From: Vreelandella sulfidaeris | GTDB taxonomy: Bacteria; Pseudomonadota; Gammaproteobacteria; Pseudomonadales; Halomonadaceae | Direction of reading: 5' to 3' | Assembly (NCBI GenBank): GCA_007182875.1 | Contig: AP019514.1 | Coordinates: 3,472,001 to 3,536,000, forward strand | Length of the DNA stretch: 64,000 nucleotides | Shown here: piece after piece, positions 63,895-64,000 of the stretch | Position numbering within the stretch: position 1 is the first letter of the stretch | How the letters are laid out: every line of letters begins with the position of its first letter | Translations under genes and position numbers: made by a program | The notes under the pieces: model-generated | Databases searched by the model: none | What the model saw: the letters and a program-made list of their open reading frames with translations, nothing else | Told to the model about the DNA's origin: nothing

Positions 63895-64000
63895 ACTGCA
63901 CCTCGAGCCTTGGGAGACGAAATGTGTAGTCGAAACGATCATTCTCGTCATCACCAAGTACCAGCACCACATTAAAACGGCATTTGTATTCGCCGTTGCC
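63894..64000 (-). CDS. C-terminal end of a minor pilin, PilV-like (5' end outside window)
   Basis: Only the last 34 codons are visible (GEYKCRFNVVLVLGDDENDR ... FRLPRLEVQ). The stop overlaps the ATG of the PilW-like gene. In the usual fimT-pilV-pilW-pilX order this position is pilV, but the fragment is too short to prove the family. Confidence 0.5.

Overview
The window looks like a chromosomal segment of a moderately halophilic gammaproteobacterium, most likely Halomonadaceae (Halomonas/Vreelandella type). This rests on moderate GC content, the gammaproteobacterial order bamD/rluD-pgeF-clpB, an IlvI/IlvH-type acetolactate synthase, and the general look of the proteins; no rRNA is present to confirm it.

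Layout. Positions 1-25.9 kb are core metabolism and housekeeping: pssA (cut by the window edge), ilvI-ilvH, clpB with a heat-shock promoter, pgeF, rluD, bamD, a chemoreceptor, a GGDEF-EAL protein, nadE, a small PP0621-like gene, thiO, a lone FimT/GspH-type minor pilin, trxB, acnA, an NAD-type malic enzyme, a YeeE/YedE sulfur transporter, an AI-2E family permease and a Crp/Fnr-type regulator. Positions 26-60.8 kb are one large type VI secretion (T6SS) island. On the minus strand it reads tssB-tssC-tssE-tssF-tssG-fha-tssJ-tssK-tssL-clpV-vasH-vasI-tssA-tssM, the gene order of the Vibrio cholerae vas cluster. It continues into a GNAT gene, a PAAR-lysozyme effector with its immunity gene, vgrG, a DUF4123 adaptor and a VasX-like effector. 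A divergent hcp gene lies at the far end behind a sigma-54 promoter. Positions 60.8-64 kb hold trpS and a minor-pilin operon (PilX-like, PilW-like, and the end of a third pilin).

The most interesting part is 25.9-35.0 kb. Behind the VasX-like pore-forming effector and its membrane immunity gene lie repeated, 5'-truncated copies of the effector's 3' portion, each followed by a homologue of the immunity gene. One immunity copy has a divergent C-terminus. A different toxin tip with a glycine-zipper pattern and its own overlapping two-helix membrane immunity gene is inserted between them, and a last tail remnant ends the array. It resembles the orphan tip/immunity arrays known for Rhs and CDI toxins, here built on a VasX-type T6SS effector.

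A major caveat is that nearly every long gene, including essential ones (ilvI, clpB, nadE, bamD, trpS, acnA, pssA), is broken by one-base insertions or deletions, mostly in short homopolymers. Reading across them restores full family proteins, so I treat them as probable sequencing errors and give each gene as one feature with approximate shift positions. Genuine pseudogenes in the effector array are therefore harder to prove; an in-frame amber codon in the main effector is the clearest non-indel lesion.
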